Below, one piece after another: positions 49,906 to 60,759 of a stretch of DNA of 64,000 nucleotides. Position 1 is the first letter of the stretch. Every line of letters begins with the position of its first letter. The notes under the pieces were generated by a model. The model did no database searches and was not told the origin of the DNA. It saw nothing but the letters and a program-made list of their open reading frames with translations. Both the position numbers and the translations under genes were made by a program. The stretch comes from Diploptera punctata (taxonomy: Eukaryota > Arthropoda > Insecta > Blattodea > Blaberidae): contig JASPKZ010003438.1 in NCBI GenBank assembly GCA_030220185.1, forward strand, positions 744,001 to 808,000. The letters run 5' to 3'.

Positions 49906-50790
49906 TTCTTCCCGGTCTTGCGTGTCTGCTTCTGTCATATTTCTCTTCTTCATGTTGTCTTGAATTCCCTTTATCCACGTTTGCTTTGGTCTACCAAGTT
50001 TCCCTTTTCCAGGAGGTATCCATTTCAATACTTCTTTGTTTGTTTCTGTGTTCCTTCTTCTCATTATATGTCCATACCATCTCAGTTGGATTTCTTCAAT
50101 CTCTTGTACAATATCATTTTCTATATTTAATTAATGTTGGGAAGTAAACATTATGAGGTATAATCATTAAAACAATATGTTCTCCGATGATTTTTAATCA
50201 TTTTCTATATTCATTACTTTTCTTATTGTATTATTTTTTATTTTATCTAATATTTATATTCTTGCTGATCTTCTTAAAAAGTTCATTTCTGTTACTAATC
50301 ATTTATTTGTGCGTTTTTGCTTCAACATCAATGCTCCTGCACCATATAATAAAATACTCTTCACAGTTGTGTTATATATTAATAATTTTGTCATCTAGTT
50401 TATATTCCTACTCCTTAAAATATAATTTAATATGCCAATAACTTTCTTTGTCTCTATTATTCTTTTTTCAATGTCTAATTCAGATGATCCATTTTTTTTA
50501 ATTATTGATCCCAAATACTTAAAATATTCCACTGTTTTAATCTTTGTTCCATTTATTTCTAATTCCTCGGAAAGATCTGTGCTCATATATTCTGTTTTAT
50601 TATAATTAATTGTTAAACCCCATATTGATTATTCTTCCTCTAGTTTCCTATTAATATCATCATCATCCAGGGATTAAGCCTATTGGCTCGTTTCGGTTTC
50701 ATGAAAGCTAATTTTGTATTTTCTGATATTCTTATTTCAAATTTAAATTTCTTGTACCAACAACACATTACTTTATTTACAATATTATTA
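49906..50790 (-). mobile_element. Second LINE ORF2 fragment abutting the first
   Basis: Minus strand: LEINGTKIKTVEYFKYLGSI, IKKNGSSELDIEKRI, then a decayed thumb, RRRNTETNKEVLKWIPPGK and GRPKQTWIKGIQDNMKKRN, ending EEWKK near 49906. Directly behind it starts the palm of the next LINE (48600-49905). A 71-bp PLE mini-element sits at 50128-50198 and a SINE at 50796. Confidence 0.75.
50115..50211. mobile_element. 71-bp miniature of the hammerhead foldback, 13-bp target duplication
   Basis: The body 50128-50198 is flanked by cattttctatatt on both sides. It reads AATTAATGTTGGGAAGTAAA, ATTATGAGGTATAATC, then ATATGTTCTCCGATGA, i.e. both outer parts of the 24359-24554 element with the ribozyme centre missing. 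It is too small to code for anything. Confidence 0.85.
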
Positions 50791-50795
50791 TTTTA

Positions 50796-51060
50796 CAATA
50801 GAAGCCCTACTGGCTTTATAAAGTAGTGTTAAATTCCCAATAAATGTCTTCTTAACTAAGAAGCCGCCATTTGCAAAGATAGAAACAAAGGTTTCAAAGC
50901 ATTTGGCATGAGGGAATTACAACATATATAAGAGAAAAATTTGCATCTAGATCGCAACTCGCCTCGGTAGCTCAGTTGGCAGAGCATTTGGCCCAGAAAG
51001 CCAAAGGTCCCAGGTTCGAGTCTCGGTCTAGGCAAACATTTTTCTCTTCAAATATAACAT
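50796..51060 (+). mobile_element. tRNA-derived SINE, family C, single unit
   Basis: Body AGAAGCCCTACTGGCTTTAT, CCGCCATTTGCAAAGATAGA; head GGTAGCTCAGTTGGCAGAGC and GGTTCGAGTCTC; tail TTTTTCTCTTCAAATATAAC. The tRNA-like head is at the 3' end of the unit, the opposite of most SINEs. It splits a LINE that continues at 51061. Confidence 0.75.
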
Positions 51061-51360
51061 ATTACTTTGTTGATGTAGATCACAAAGTGTGTTGGGGAGA
51101 AGGGGGCAACCTTGTCTCACACTATGATTTATAATTCCTTCTTCAGAAAATCAGGGAAATAAGCGTAACAAATTTATGCTAAGCGAATCCCACAAGAGGA
51201 CATCCAAAACCTATGTGGAGAGTTACAAAGAGACATTATAATGACTTCGTATTACATGGTATTCTTTATCCAAACTTTTTAGTTAGAGGAATCTTCAATG
51301 CAGTTAAAATGAGACACTGGCTGCATAAAACAAAATAGAACAGTTGTTGTAAAGACATGT
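51061..51360 (-). mobile_element. LINE fragment after SINE, then unassigned DNA
   Basis: Minus codons at 51150-51070 read SVRQGCPLLPNTLCDLHQ, the RT VRQGCPLSP block. 51165-51360 is unassigned. Confidence 0.6.
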
Positions 51361-51470
51361 GACATTGTTTGTTTCACCCCCTCGCCACGATGAGGCACAG
51401 GGTATGGAGGGGGGGCATGAAATTAAGAAAAGCCAAAATTTAATTTCATACCCGGAAGTATTAAAAATTC

Positions 51471-51690
51471 ATGTCAACTCTCCAACTCTTCCTTGCTTTT
51501 CCCTCCCTATTGCAGTGAAGCTGCCAATGAGGTACTGGCCGAATGAATGTGGATCCAATTGACATACATACTTCCGTCAGTAAATAAAATTTTGTATGAC
51601 AACTCTCCAACTCTTCCTCGTTTTTCCCTCCCTACTGCAGTGAAGCTGCCATTGAGGTACTGGACGAATGAATGTGGATCCAGCTGCCAA
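51471..51690. repeat. Tandem duplication, about 124-bp period
   Basis: CAACTCTCCAACTCTTCCT...TGCAGTGAAGCTGCCA.TGAGGTACTGG.CGAATGAATGTGGATCCA occurs twice (51475 and 51599 onward) with few differences. No coding role is seen. Confidence 0.7.
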
Positions 51691-52574
51691 ATTAAAAAAA
51701 AAACACATTAGGGATGGGTAATGGCAAAGGGTAAACAGCAATATAACACACAAAATATATAAATATATCTCTATCAGCTGCTATTTGCAGCGTCGATAGG
51801 GGTTGGAACAGCAATTTAATCTGCTTTGATTCCAACCCCTATAATATTTCTCTAAACCTGCAATAGAAATATATTGATTAGACATATATATACACTCAAT
51901 CTAACTACTCAACTACGCTACACTTGGAAGGGAAACTATAGCTTCTACAGAAAGCACTAGTTATGAACCTCAAAAATCAACACTACATTAAGATTAGATT
52001 AGAAATACAACAGTAAAATAACCTCAAACACAGAAAAAATGATTATACAAGAAACACACAAAAAAATAGAAATTAAACCTTAAAAGTAATATATGATTAA
52101 ACCTGGAACACACAAAAATTGATTAGACGTGAAATTGTATGTGTGTGTGCATGTCAAGTACATAGACACACATATACATTTATAAACAGGTGAGGTCCAT
52201 GAGTATACCATGCACGCCTATTTCAGCAACAGTCCTGATATGAGGACTGTAACAACAGCGCTGATATTAGGACTGTTGCTAGTTGGCCACCTCAGACCCT
52301 AGCTGAATCTACTGGCAAATAGGCTAACTACTTGTCAAATCTGAAGTGGCCGCACCGACCTGGCTAACTATCTGCATAATAATGTAAATTAATAATTCTA
52401 CAAAAATATTTAAAAATTGTCAAAATTAAAACTAAATGCAATGAAAGTTTTAAAAGAATCAGAGCATCAGTTTTATTTTAAAATCATAGTAACCTGAGCA
52501 AGGCAGAACATTGGACAGGAAACCTAAACTTAATTACTATGTCTTGAAGAACTATTAGGATGGGAATCATCTAG
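51691..52574. other. Unassigned DNA before the minisatellite
   Basis: Includes a hairpin near 51797-51842 (ATAGGGGTTGGAACAGCA and near complement) and a duplicated motif CCTGATAT.AGGACTGT at 52235-52280. No gene seen. Confidence 0.4.
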
Positions 52575-54860
52575 TGACAGCCAGGAAGGCCTCTGCATCT
52601 CGTAGACTTAAATCTAACTAACAGGCCAGGAAGGCCTCTGCATCTTGTAGACTTAAATCTAACTAACAGGCCAGGAAGACCTCTGCATCTCGTAGACTTA
52701 AATCTAACTAACAGGCCAGGAAGGCCTCTGCATCTCGTAGACTTAAATCTAACTAACAGGCCAGGAAGGCCTCTGCATCTCGTAGACTTAATTCTAACTA
52801 ACAGGCCAGGAAGGCCTCTGCATCTCGTAGACTTAAATCTAACTAACAGGCCAGGAAGGCCTCAGCATCTCGTAGACTTAAATCTAACTAACAGGCCAGG
52901 AAGGCCTCTGCATCTCGTAGACTTAAATCTAACTAACAGGCCAGGAGGCCTCTGCATCCCGTAGACTTTAACTAACAGGTCAAGAAGGCCTCTGCATCTC
53001 ATAGACTTAAATCTAACCAACGGGCCAGGAAGGCCTCTGCATCTCGTAGACTTAAATCTAACCAACGGGCCAGGAAGGCCTCTGCATCTCGTAGACTTAA
53101 ATCTAACTAACAGGCCAGGAAGACCTCTGCATCTCGTAGACTTAAATCTAACTAACAGGCCAGGAAGGCCTCTGCATCTCGTAGACTTAAATCTAACTAA
53201 CAGGCCAGGAAGGCCTCTGCATCTCGTAGACTTAATTCTAACTAACAGGCCAGGAAGGCCTCTGCATCTCGTAGACTTAAATCTAACTAACAGGCCAGGA
53301 AGGCCTCAGCATCTCGTAGACTTAAATCTAACTAACAGGCCAGGAAGGCCTCTGCATCTCGTAGACTTAAATCTAACTAACAGGCCAGGAGGCCTCTGCA
53401 TCCCGTAGACTTTAACTAACAGGTCAAGAAGGCCTCTGCATCTCATAGACTTAAATCTAACCAACGGGCCTGGAAGGCCTCTGTATCTCGTAGACTTAAA
53501 TCTAACCAACGGGCCAGGAAGGCCTCTGCATCTCGTAGACTTAAATCTAACTAACAGGCCAGGAAGGCCTCAGCATCTCATAGACTTAAATCTAACTAAC
53601 AGGCCAGGAGGCCTCTGCATCCCGTAGACTTAAATCTAACTAACAGGTCAAGAAGGCCTCAGCATCTCGTAGACTTAAATCTAACTAACAGGCCAGGAAG
53701 GCCTCTGCATCTCGTAGACTTAAATCTAACTAACAGGCCTAGAAGACCTCTGCATCTCGTAGACTTAAATCTAACTAACAGGCCAGGAAGGCCTCTGCAT
53801 CTCGTAGACTTAAATCTAACCAACAGGCAGGAAGGCCTCTGCATCTCGTAGACTTAAATCTAACTAACAGGCCAGGAAGGCCTCTGCATCTCGTAGACTT
53901 AAATCTAACTATCAGGCCAGGAAGGCCTCTGCATCTCGTAGACTTAAATCTAACTAACAGGCCAGGAAGGCCTCTGCATCTCATAGACTTAAATCTAACT
54001 AACGGGCCAAGAAGACCTCTGCATCTCGTAGACTTAATTCTAACTAACAGGCCAGGAAGGCCTCTGCATTTGTAGACTTAAATCTAACTAACAGGCCAGG
54101 AAGGCCTCTGCATCTCGTAGACAAATCTAACTAACAGGCCAGGAAGGCCTCTGCATCTCGTACACTTCAATCTAACAGGCAGGAAGGCCTCTGCATCTCG
54201 TAGACTTAAATCTAACTATCAGGCCAGGAAGGCCTCTGCATCTCATAGACTTAAATCTAACTAACAGGCCAGGAAGGCCTCTGCATCTCGTAGACTTAAA
54301 TCTAACTAACAGGCCAAGAAGACCTCTGCATCTCGTAGACTTAAATCTAACTAACAGGCCAGGAAGGCTTCTGCATCTCGTAGACTTAAATCTAACTAAC
54401 AAGCCAGGAAGGCCTCTGCATCTCATAGACTTAAATCTAACAGGCCAGGAAGGCCCCTGCATCTCGTAGACTTAAATCTAACTAACAGGCCAGGAAGGCC
54501 TCTGCATCTCGTAGACTTAAATCTAACAGGCCAGGAAGGCCTCTGCATCTCGTAGACTTAAATCTAACTAACAGGCCAGGAAGGCCTCTGCATCTCGTAG
54601 ACTTAAATCTAACAGGCCAGGAAGGCCTCTGCATCTCGTAGACTTAAATCTAACAGGCCAGGAAGGCCTCTGCATCTCGTAGACTTAAATCTATCTAACA
54701 GGCCAGGAAGGCCTCTGCATCTTGTAGACAAATCTAAGAGGCCAGGAATGCCTCTGCATCTCATATACTTAAATCTAACTAACAGGCAAAGAAGGGCTCT
54801 GCATCTCGTAGACTTAAATCTAACTAAGAGGCCAAGAAGACCTCTGCATCTCATGCATGA
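52575..54860. repeat. 45-bp minisatellite, about 50 copies
   Basis: The unit GGCCAGGAAGGCCTCTGCAT continues CTCGTAGACTTAAATCTAACTAACA, 45 bp in total. Variants include GGCCAGGAGGCC, CCAACGGGCC and shortened CTAACAGGCC forms. A block of about 444 bp (near 52640-53083) is repeated at 53084-53527, showing higher-order structure. Because 45 is divisible by three, the minus strand stays open for up to 96 codons as a 15-residue repeat, VRFKSTRCRGLPGLL. I take that as a by-product. Confidence 0.95.
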
Positions 54861-54959
54861 CTAAATTTAACCTGAAAAAGAAAACTTAAAATCTAGTTTG
54901 AGAATTGTGGATACAATTATCCAAATAAATAGTGAGTACTTTTAACGTGAAGAAATAAA

Positions 54960-55535
54960 CTCCGTAGTGCAATAGGCCTAGGTGACCCTTGGCCTACCAG
55001 CTGGCTGCTGACCTCACATGCACATGTGTTAAGCACAGAGGTGGATGATCACCTAACCAATACAGGTGCGACATGTCAGCAAGTTGGGTCCCACAGTTGT
55101 TATCACTTGTTTTCCCAACCTGTAGCCACTTAATGTAACTACCCAAATTCCTCATGATGCTGGGTGGGCACTGGTCCCATACTGGTCAAAATTCCATGAG
55201 AAATTTTTTTCACGCATGGGGACTCGAACCAGCGCAAGTCCCATAGCTCTGTGTCAAGGCATCTTGCCTTAACCACTTGGCTATGGTGTGGGACTTTAAC
55301 CTGAAAAATAAACTTAACATCTATTCTTGCTGAAATAAATTATCTCAACCTGTAGCTGCTACTTATTGTAGCTACCCAAATTCCTCACGATGCTGGATGG
55401 ACACCGGTCCCATACTGGCCGAAATCCCATGAGAAAATGTCAATCATGGAAATCAAACCAGTGCAAGTCCCGTAGCTCTGTGTCAAGGCATCTTGCCCTA
55501 ACCACTCGTCTAGGGCGCGGGACTGTATCCTGAAA
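54960..55535 (-). mobile_element. Two tRNA-derived SINEs, family B
   Basis: A full copy at 54960-55295 (minus-strand head CCATAGCCAAGTGGTTAAGG) is followed by a partial copy at 55335-55530 (head GCCCTAGACGAGTGGTTAGG). Both share CCCATACTGG and the body around TGTAGCTACCCAAATTCCTC. The junctions repeat GAAAAA.AAACTTAAAATCTA.TTTTGCTGAAAT, suggesting a segmental duplication. Confidence 0.75.
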
Positions 55536-55964
55536 AAGAAACTTAAAATCTAGTTTTGCTGAAATAGGGAGGGCTGATGAATGACATTCTGCCTTTGTTC
55601 AGGTTAAAGTACCAGGTCAGTGACAAATATTGTGGACTCCCTACCTTTTACCATCCCTCGAAGCCAGTCATGTTCTGTTCACTTTTAATATGATGTCAGC
55701 AATGAAGCAGGTGTGGCAGCACATTGTGTAACCGCACCTGCAAAAATCAGCAGCACTAAAATTGTTCTCGACCTTAACTACCAGATTATCAACCCCTGAT
55801 ACACCATCTAACAAATATAAATATATTTGCTAGTGTATGTTAAATGAGGAGGTTCTTACTTTAGATATTTCGACGTGATCAATTCACGTCAAATATCTAG
55901 TATATTATATAACTAGTTAAAAAATAAAATTATCAATCTTAGACATTTAATTTATCACTTCTCA
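55536..55964. other. No gene seen
   Basis: A short inverted repeat at 55868-55905 (GATATTTCGACGTGA and complement). Otherwise unassigned. Confidence 0.4.
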
Positions 55965-56612
55965 GCGAATGATGCATTTTAATTGAAGAGAAAAATACAT
56001 GCCTGAATCAGGATTTGAATCTGATGTTTCTAGTTCTGTACACCAGCACTCTTGACTACTAAGCTACCAGGCATTCCAATCCAACGCACATTATTTCTCT
56101 CCTTTATTACATGAATTCCCATTTGCCAAAGCTATGAACTTTTCATTCCACTATGCCTCTAGTGGCTTCTTTAACAAGAAGACTTATTCGAAATTAACAT
56201 CGCATTTATAGGTAGTGAAGATTATTTCTGATATTAGATATTTATCATTTTTCACCGAATGACAAATTTCATTTGAAGAGAATTTATTTGTATTTTACAC
56301 TTTTCTCTTCATATATAATTTGTCATTCGACGAGAAGTGATAAATTTAATATTTAAGATCGAAAATGAGCTTCACTTGCTATAAATGTGATGTGATTCCC
56401 ATTAAAGTCTTGTTGTTAAAGAAGCCGCTAGAGGCACGTATGGAACAGAAGTTCTTAGCCTCGATACATGGGAATTCATGTAATAAAGGGGAGAAATAAT
56501 GTGTGCTTGAATCAGAATGCGTGGTAGCTTAGTGGTCATGAGCACTGGTATACAGAACCAGAGATATCGGGTTCAAATCCCAATTCAGAAGTATGTATTT
56601 CCCTTCAAATGA
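55965..56612. mobile_element. tRNA-ended palindrome, family D
   Basis: Arms of about 320 bp meet near 56290. The left end is a minus-strand tRNA-like head (55995-56080) and the right end a plus-strand one (56515-56590: GTGGTAGCTTAGTGGTCATG, GGGTTCAAATCCC). Body blocks CCGCTAGAGGCA and GAATTCATGTAATAAAG are inverted between arms. Divergence is clearly greater than in 47245-47942. Confidence 0.75.
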
Positions 56613-56667
56613 AATAAGATTATTAATAAATTGACCAGAACAATAATCTACAAATTGGATTAGATAT

Positions 56668-56973
56668 TATGATGATCTTGTATAAGATTTCCAGGCTGTT
56701 GGCTGTGGTCTTGAGGCTTGTAGTACCCCAACATTTTGCCAGAGACCGCGTCTGGCATCCTCAACGGTTGTCTTGAGACTGGCAATTTTGTCAACTACGT
56801 GTTAATGTATAAATAGGGCAGGTTGTTGACAAAATTGCCTGTCTCAAGACAGCCCTTGAGGATGCCGGATGCAGTCTCTGACAAAACGTCCTCAAGACAA
56901 CAGCCAACAGACCAGAAATCTTCTACAAGATGATCATAATAACTCCGGCTGTGAAGGCCTAAGTCAATATATG
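56668..56973. mobile_element. Foldback element, second copy of 10924-11289 family
   Basis: GATGATCTTGTATAAGATTT to AATCTTCTACAAGATGATCA, with CCTCAACGGTTGTCTTGAGA inverted in the other arm and one TATAAATAGGGCAGGT near the centre. The flanks share attagatat, a possible 9-bp target duplication. The central loop is shorter than in the first copy. Confidence 0.75.
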
Positions 56974-57590
56974 AATTAGATATGTTAATTATGGAAAAAT
57001 AAGTGAAAATTATTCACTTATGATTTATTGGTGATTTACAAAAAGGACATTTTAAAATAGTTCACAGCACAATGCTAAGTAGAAGTATATAGCCATGTGA
57101 ATTTTGAATTTTATGTAACAATAAAGACACTCTTGATGAAAAGCCATCAAAAGTATATGAATTTTAAAACAACATAAATAAATTTTGAGGTACATTTCCA
57201 CAAGCCAACTCAATGCTAGCTGACATGGCTGGCAGAACTGGTGTCACATGGTCAGAGTCACTCGACTTTGCTTCCAGTTTTATTAATTGGATTTTGATAA
57301 CTTCTCAAATCGAGAAGTTGGCTCCAAAATCAACTGAAGTGATTGCTATTTAGAAAGTGGGTTTGATTCTAAATAAAACATTGCTTATGATCCTCCAATA
57401 TTTTAGAATAGGGAATTTTCATGGAGGATTTGTTGATAATCTGGTATGTTAACGTCGAAGGTTTCGATAATTCAGCTTACTTTCCCTCTTCTCTGTAATT
57501 TCACAGTTAAAAGTACTAATTTAAAACATTAACATGTTTGGAAATTAATATTTCCAAACAAGCCGTCTGCAGGTCAAAGTTAATCTAACT
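56974..57590. other. No gene seen
   Basis: AT-rich DNA. A short hairpin TAACTTCTCAAATCGAGAAGTT lies at 57298-57320. Confidence 0.4.
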
Positions 57591-57594
57591 GGAA

Positions 57595-57690
57595 AGAAAA
57601 ATTTGCACGCTAACTGGGATTTGAACCCAAGATCTCCAGGTCTTCTCGCTAGTGCTACCATTGAGCTACCTCTTAGGGCAAGCACAAATT
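57595..57690 (-). mobile_element. tRNA-like SINE head
   Basis: Minus strand: AGGTAGCTCAATGGTAGCAC and GGGTTCAAATCCC with an opposing acceptor-like stretch. A SINE head without a recognisable body. Confidence 0.55.
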
Positions 57691-58990
57691 CCTCTCTTTT
57701 TAGTCCCCAAGTCTCCTGTAAGTAGTGAAACTTGTGTTCAGAAGACTTAATGGGGAGCTTCTACTGTAAGAAGCTTTTATTATGGGGTTTCACTGAAAAA
57801 ACACCAACTAACTACAAAATATATATATATGGAAATTATTGTTTTAGAAAAGCCATCTTTAGGCTATGGTTAAACTAAAAAAAATATTACAAAGAGTGTT
57901 GAATTGAAAAATGGATAATATCATTAAGAAAGATCCTCACAGCCTTGTAGTTCCTAGTTCTGAGGGAAACTCAGAATCAAGCAACAACAGACCATTCCTG
58001 AATGATACACTCCAGCTTGGTTACACTTCAATAAAGTACACTTTAAGAGGGAAAGTAAGCTTCTCGAGTTTGATTGAAGTTATCAATGGAATGAATAACA
58101 ATTTTGAAACTAACGTTGAAGATACAAATTTTAAGTGTTAATATCTACGTTTGTTATTCTACGCGCTGCAAAAACTTGCATCTTCAACCATTTTTACTAC
58201 AAACCAAAAGTTTTATCATTCCATTGCCAAAGTATTATTTTTTATAATCTATTCACTTTTAATCTCTTCAAAACAAAGTGCTTCAAAGAATAGCAAAATT
58301 TAATTTAAAAAGAACGAATTTCATGTGAGCTGAAAAGCAAGACAAAATTAGTAAATGAAAAAATATACTCTTAAATCTAGTTTTACCTTTAAACACTAGA
58401 GGCTGAACAAATGAATTTTTCAAACATCTTTTTCAACTCATAAGATTAGATGAAAAATAAACGCTGATCAGATAGGAGCCCACAAAAAAATGGCTGAACC
58501 ATATTAGAGGTGAGAATGCTGTGGCAAGCATTGAATTATAATCTAGTAGAATGTAGAAGCAGATGAAGACCAGACCAATGTCACCTTGAGAGAGAGGAAC
58601 GGGTTTAATCCAGAAACATTGATGACAAAGTTTACAAGGAAGTTAATGGGCCGGATTGCATTCCTATTGGCCCAAAGTTAAGTTAGACAATATTTCAAAC
58701 CTTAACTCGTCAAATTTATACAAACTACTTTTAAAAATTCAAGTCAAAACAAAAATACTCATCTTTTCACATCTTCGGACCGAATTCAACTGCCGGCTGC
58801 AGTCAAAATATCTGAAAAATTAAACAAAATTAAGTAAGCACAGATTTGTTCTTAAAAGTTTAAAATGATAATTATTTATTAAGATACCTGCAGATTTCAT
58901 GTCACCAATATTAATTCAAATAAAAAAATGGAAAAAAAAAAAATGTATTGTTGCAATATGTGAATGATTGCCTGAGAGAAATATATATGT
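57691..58990. other. No gene recognised
   Basis: A 76-codon plus frame (57911-58141) has no domain I know and no obvious splice partners. The rest is AT-rich. Confidence 0.35.
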
Positions 58991-58994
58991 TGAT

Positions 58995-59580
58995 TTAAAT
59001 AAAAAATCTTTATACCTCACCACATATCCAGTCTTTTAATTAAACCAGTTTCAAAACCTAAGCGGTTTCATCTTCAGTAATTATCTCAACTGATGTTATG
59101 TCGTTTAGGGGAACTGCTTCTTACTCTATCTGTTGGTGGACCGATGGACCCCCAAATCAAATCAAATTCTCCAGGAATTTCAAAATTCATAAATTTTCTT
59201 TCTTGATTTTTGAATGTGGATTTTTTCCCAAACTGTGAGCTCCTTTGATTTTTCTATCTGTTTGATTAAAGTAGCTTTTATTTCAAAAGATAAAACCAAA
59301 AGAGCTCATGGTTTTGAAAAAATTCCATATAAAAAGCAAGAAAGAAAAACTTAAGAACTTTTAAATTCCTGGAAAATTTAATTTGGTTCAGAGTTTCATC
59401 GGTCCACCAAAAGAAGATTGAAAAGAAACAGGAACAACATACCATCAGTCAAGATACTACTGAAGATGAAACCGGTTTGATTAGATGACTGGATATGAGG
59501 TGAGGTTAAAGAATTTTAATTTAAACCTTAAATTAAACCTCATAGTGATTTTTCCTATAAAAGTTTAATATATATATATA
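58995..59580. mobile_element. PLE foldback with hammerhead-like end
   Basis: Outer arms AAATCTTTATACCTCACCAC and GGATATGAGGTGAGG; inside, short PLE C-terminal scraps in both orientations (MNFEIPGEFDLI-like on the minus strand). After the right arm come AACCTCATAGTGATTTTTCC and TATAAAAGTTTA, the same flank as at 27250 and 42710. Confidence 0.7.
59028..59082 (-). ncRNA. Hammerhead-like motif with minimal helix III
   Basis: Minus strand: CTGAAGA, helix II TGAAACC-GCTTA-GGTTTT, GAAAC, TG, GTT. Core boxes are present, but helix III has no proper loop, as at 42558. The plus-strand partner near 59460 has lost everything after GAAACC. Confidence 0.45.
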
Positions 59581-60759
59581 TATATATAGATTTTTTCCAA
59601 AAATATTTGAGAAATCCTCAAAAAAAAAAATGTGATAAGTTGAACTCAAATAATGTAAAATCAGCATATTTACAATGTAAAATATGTATCAGTCTTGCTT
59701 AGTGTAGTCAACTTATCACAGAAACCTGCTAACAAGTGTACAGTAAACTAACTCACTGTAACTTGCTCACACTAACTCGCCTATTTTCTCACCCTAACTT
59801 TCTCACTAATGTAGGTGGACTCCTGGGATAAAATCCCCTTATATGTAAGTAAACATATTGGTATTAGCAGGAACATGTGTTATCACATTATCAAAGCTAG
59901 CAGTCACTTGTTCTCCAATTGGATATTTACAGGTAACACAGTGGGATAGAATAGCCAGAACTTTATAAAACTAATTCGCATACACTAAATGTGTTGAGAG
60001 AAATTATGTCCACTACAATAGAACTAGTGCGTGTATATCACAATTTCATGAGAAAGTGTCAAACATGCATAACATAAAATGATTAAGCATCTTATGTGAA
60101 CACAGCAAGGGCTATTCTATTCACAGATAGTCCTGCCATCTATGTAGTAAGTTCATAACCATTGCATATGTGCACTACTATTCTGCAGGACTTAGAAAAA
60201 TTATGGTTTTTCCCAGTAAGGCAAAACTTTAGATTAGGATGTTCAATAATTATCCTTACAATATTCTTAAGCCACTGTTAAACAACATATTTTTACCATT
60301 TGTAACAACATTTTGTATTATTTTTAACATTTTGTAATGATTCTTTAACATATTTTGCAATTATTAAACATTTATTTATGTATGCAAATTGCACTCTCAA
60401 CGAAATTCCACAGAATTGCAGTGCATATGCATAAATGTTTAATTCAACTTTCACTAGATGGTAGGACATATCTGTGAAATCGGTGTGACCAATATTCACA
60501 ATTAATTCCAAACCTATTTTAAGAAATTAACTTCAATTTGTTAGCTTCTGATGGGACAAGTTAGTGTATACTATATTAGTTTATTAGATAATATGAATGT
60601 AATTTATTTTGTTAGATTAGAAAGAAGGAAGTTAGTATATGTCCATTTCTTATAAACATGTTTTGGAATTTATTGCAAAGGTTGGTCATACTGATTTCAC
60701 ATATACATATCCTGCCACCTGATGTACATGAATACTGCAATTCTGTAGAACTAGATGAA
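59581..60759. repeat. Unnamed repeats
   Basis: 59700-59850 (AACCTGCTAACAAGTGTACA, CTAATGTAGGTGGACTCCTG) and 60340-60760 (CACAGAATTGCAGTGCATAT, TAAACATGTTTTGGAATTTA) are further copies of the repeats at 17311-18530 and 41990-42140. No gene seen. Confidence 0.45.

Noticed and set aside
52575..54860. CRISPR-like array or repeat protein gene
   Set aside because: Units are contiguous with no unique spacers and the genome is eukaryotic. The 15-residue frame follows from a 45-bp period.
57911..58141. 76-codon ORF as a host exon
   Set aside because: Has a start and stop but no recognised domain, no consistent splice sites and no neighbours of the same gene.
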